NCBI GenBank assembly: GCA_040901765.1
Contig: JBBDYG010000101.1
Location: 1-15,743, forward strand
DNA length: 15,743 nt
Direction of reading: 5' to 3'
Source of the DNA: JBBDYG01 sp040901765
Lineage (GTDB): Bacteria > Planctomycetota > Planctomycetia > Pirellulales > Lacipirellulaceae
This document shows, in pieces, positions 14,584-15,743 of the stretch. The translations under genes were made by a program, and so were the position numbers. A model generated the notes under the pieces. It made no database searches. It worked only from the letters and a program-made list of their open reading frames with translations, and was not told the DNA's origin. Numbering within the stretch: position 1 is the first letter of the stretch; each line of letters starts with the position of its first letter.

Positions 14584-15743
14584 GTTGCGGATTGGTCGCA
14601 GGCTGGGATTGGTTACACTCGCAGCGTATACAGACGCCCAAAGGCCAATGTTGCGGATTGGTCGCAGGCTGGGATTGGTTACACTATGCCATTTCCGGCT
14701 TCGCCTCGGCGCGGCTGTTGCGGATTGGTCGCAGGCTGGGATTGGTTACACTTCAGAAGTGCCGGTGTTCAATCTGTCTCAGAGTTGCGGATTGGTCGCA
14801 GGCTGGGATTGGTTACACTTGCTCGGCCGCTCGGGCCAGACCGCGATTCGTTGCGGATTGGTCGCAGGCTGGGATTGGTTACACTCAAAATAGCTTGCTC
14901 AGTCTACGGTCTCGGTTGCGGATTGGTCGCAGGCTGGGATTGGTTACACTTTGCTACGCTAAACGGCATGAAACTCTACAGTTGCGGATTGGTCGCAGGC
15001 TGGGATTGGTTACACTACTGCGCGCATTGCCCGAACGAGCGTCACGGTTGCGGATTGGTCGCAGGCTGGGATTGGTTACACTCACACCGCTCATCATCCC
15101 ACCTACAACGCTGTTGCGGATTGGTCGCAGGCTGGGATTGGTTACACTCGAACGCAGTGAATGCGCTACGAGCCGCGGGTTGCGGATTGGTCGCAGGCTG
15201 GGATTGGTTACACTCGTTGAATTTGTGACCTCGAGCACGCGGGGGTTGCGGATTGGTCGCAGGCTGGGATTGGTTACACTTGTCCGGCGGAAGTTTCGCG
15301 TCTTTTTCCAGTTGCGGATTGGTCGCAGGCTGGGATTGGTTACACTGAATGACGGAAAGCAGACTGGCGAATACTAGTTGCGGATTGGTCGCAGGCTGGG
15401 ATTGGTTACACTAGCAACCGCCCTCGTCGCCGGCACGGGCGCGTTGCGGATTGGTCGCAGGCTGGGATTGGTTACACTCTTTGATCCGCTGAGTGCGATG
15501 GCGTCGGTGTTGCGGATTGGTCGCAGGCTGGGATTGGTTACACTGCTGCCGTCGTTTTTCATTCGCGCATTTACGTTGCGGATTGGTCGCAGGCTGGGAT
15601 TGGTTACACTAGAATTCCAACTGGAACGTGCTGGTGGTGAGTTGCGGATTGGTCGCAGGCTGGGATTGGTTACACTACTGCGCAACAACACACCAAACGA
15701 GATGTTGTTGCGGATTGGTCGCAGGCTGGGATTGGTTACACTA
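14584..15743 (+). CRISPR. CRISPR array, 18 repeats, continues past the window; type II-C-like
   Basis: Eighteen 36-base repeats, identical as far as I can read, start at 14584, 14650, 14717, 14784, 14850, 14915, 14981, 15047, 15113, 15179, 15245, 15311, 15377, 15443, 15509, 15575, 15641 and 15707. They enclose 17 complete, unrelated spacers: fourteen of 30 bases, spacers 2 and 3 of 31, spacer 5 of 29. One base of spacer 18 ends the window. The repeat begins GTTGCGGATTGGTCGCAGG and ends GATTGGTTACACT. Its only internal dyad is weak (TGCG-7-CGCA), which fits a tracrRNA-dependent type II system rather than type I. Repeat and spacer lengths suit II-C, and from memory the ends resemble II-C repeats of alphaproteobacteria such as Parvibaculum. 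The plus orientation is assumed from that likeness. The first repeat is not degenerate, so the decayed end may lie to the right. No cas gene is in the window. Open frames through the array are artefacts of the 66-base period. Confidence 0.97.
14592..14619 (+). promoter_or_regulatory. Possible promoter inside each CRISPR repeat (first copy shown)
   Basis: Within the repeat, TTGGTC (repeat positions 9-14) and TACACT (31-36) are 16 bases apart, near sigma-70 spacing, with 3/6 and 4/6 matches to the consensus boxes. Repeat-embedded promoters that start transcripts within the following spacer are known for type II-C in Neisseria. The extended -10 TGn is absent here (GGT precedes TACACT). Every repeat would carry the same boxes. 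Confidence 0.35.

Noticed and set aside
14474..15691. Long open reading frames across the array on both strands with repeated peptides such as CGLVAGWDWLH or SVTNPSLRPIRN
   Set aside because: They result from the 66-base period being 22 codons. Spacers of 29 and 31 bases break the frame and spacers show no coding conservation.
15017..15706. Spacers 7 and 17 both begin ACTGCGC
   Set aside because: The remainder differs completely; seven shared bases among 17 spacers is weak evidence of related protospacers.

Overview
The window looks like a chromosomal segment of a Planctomycetota bacterium, most likely in or near the Pirellulales. The evidence is the gene set: a DUF1549/DUF1553 protein with cytochrome-like Cys/His motifs, a Tat-exported DUF1501 protein and a WD40 protein in a row, plus tandem Tat-exported Gfo/Idh/MocA oxidoreductases, moderate-to-high GC, and intergenic gaps filled with short-unit palindromic repeats. 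The assignment rests on recognising families, not on a database search.

Layout. On the minus strand at the left are two consecutive Gfo/Idh/MocA-family oxidoreductases (2741 to 95, 16 bases apart) and a small DCC/DUF393 thiol-disulfide protein (3310 to 2870). On the plus strand follow lemA (3581-4198) and an HtpX-like M48 membrane metalloprotease with a long C-terminal extension (4353-6329), a known functional pairing. A secreted SAM-dependent methyltransferase (7167 to 6352) converges on the protease; both genes end inside one shared hairpin. Divergent from the methyltransferase is a plus-strand run: a thioredoxin-fold protein without a CxxC (7356-8348), overlapping by ATGA the DUF1549/DUF1553 protein (8345-10465), then DUF1501 (10605-11933), WD40 (11979-12977) and a secreted PHP-type phosphoesterase-like protein (13194-14510). 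Most of these proteins carry Sec or Tat signals, so the cluster probably acts in the periplasm or at the membrane. Its substrate cannot be read from the sequence.

Right end. From 14584 to the last base runs a CRISPR array: 18 repeats of 36 bases, identical as I read them, and 17 complete spacers of 29-31 bases (mostly 30). It continues beyond the window. No cas gene or tracrRNA is seen here. The repeat begins GTTGCGG and ends TTACACT, and lacks a strong internal hairpin, which fits a type II-C (Cas9) array. From memory it resembles alphaproteobacterial II-C repeats at both ends. It also contains a possible embedded promoter. Period 66 equals 22 codons, so long apparent reading frames through the array are artefacts.

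Between the genes there is a second, less conventional signal. Nearly every plus-strand gap has an imperfect palindrome built of 7-10 base tandem units (TGACGAA, CGCAGATG, CGCAAAGG or CACGG-type). Other gaps hold a perfect 22-base inverted repeat or a dispersed GTTAGCCGCG element. Several of these run into coding ends and supply stop codons, C-terminal tails or a doubtful N-terminus. They look like small mobile or structural repeats that shape gene borders.
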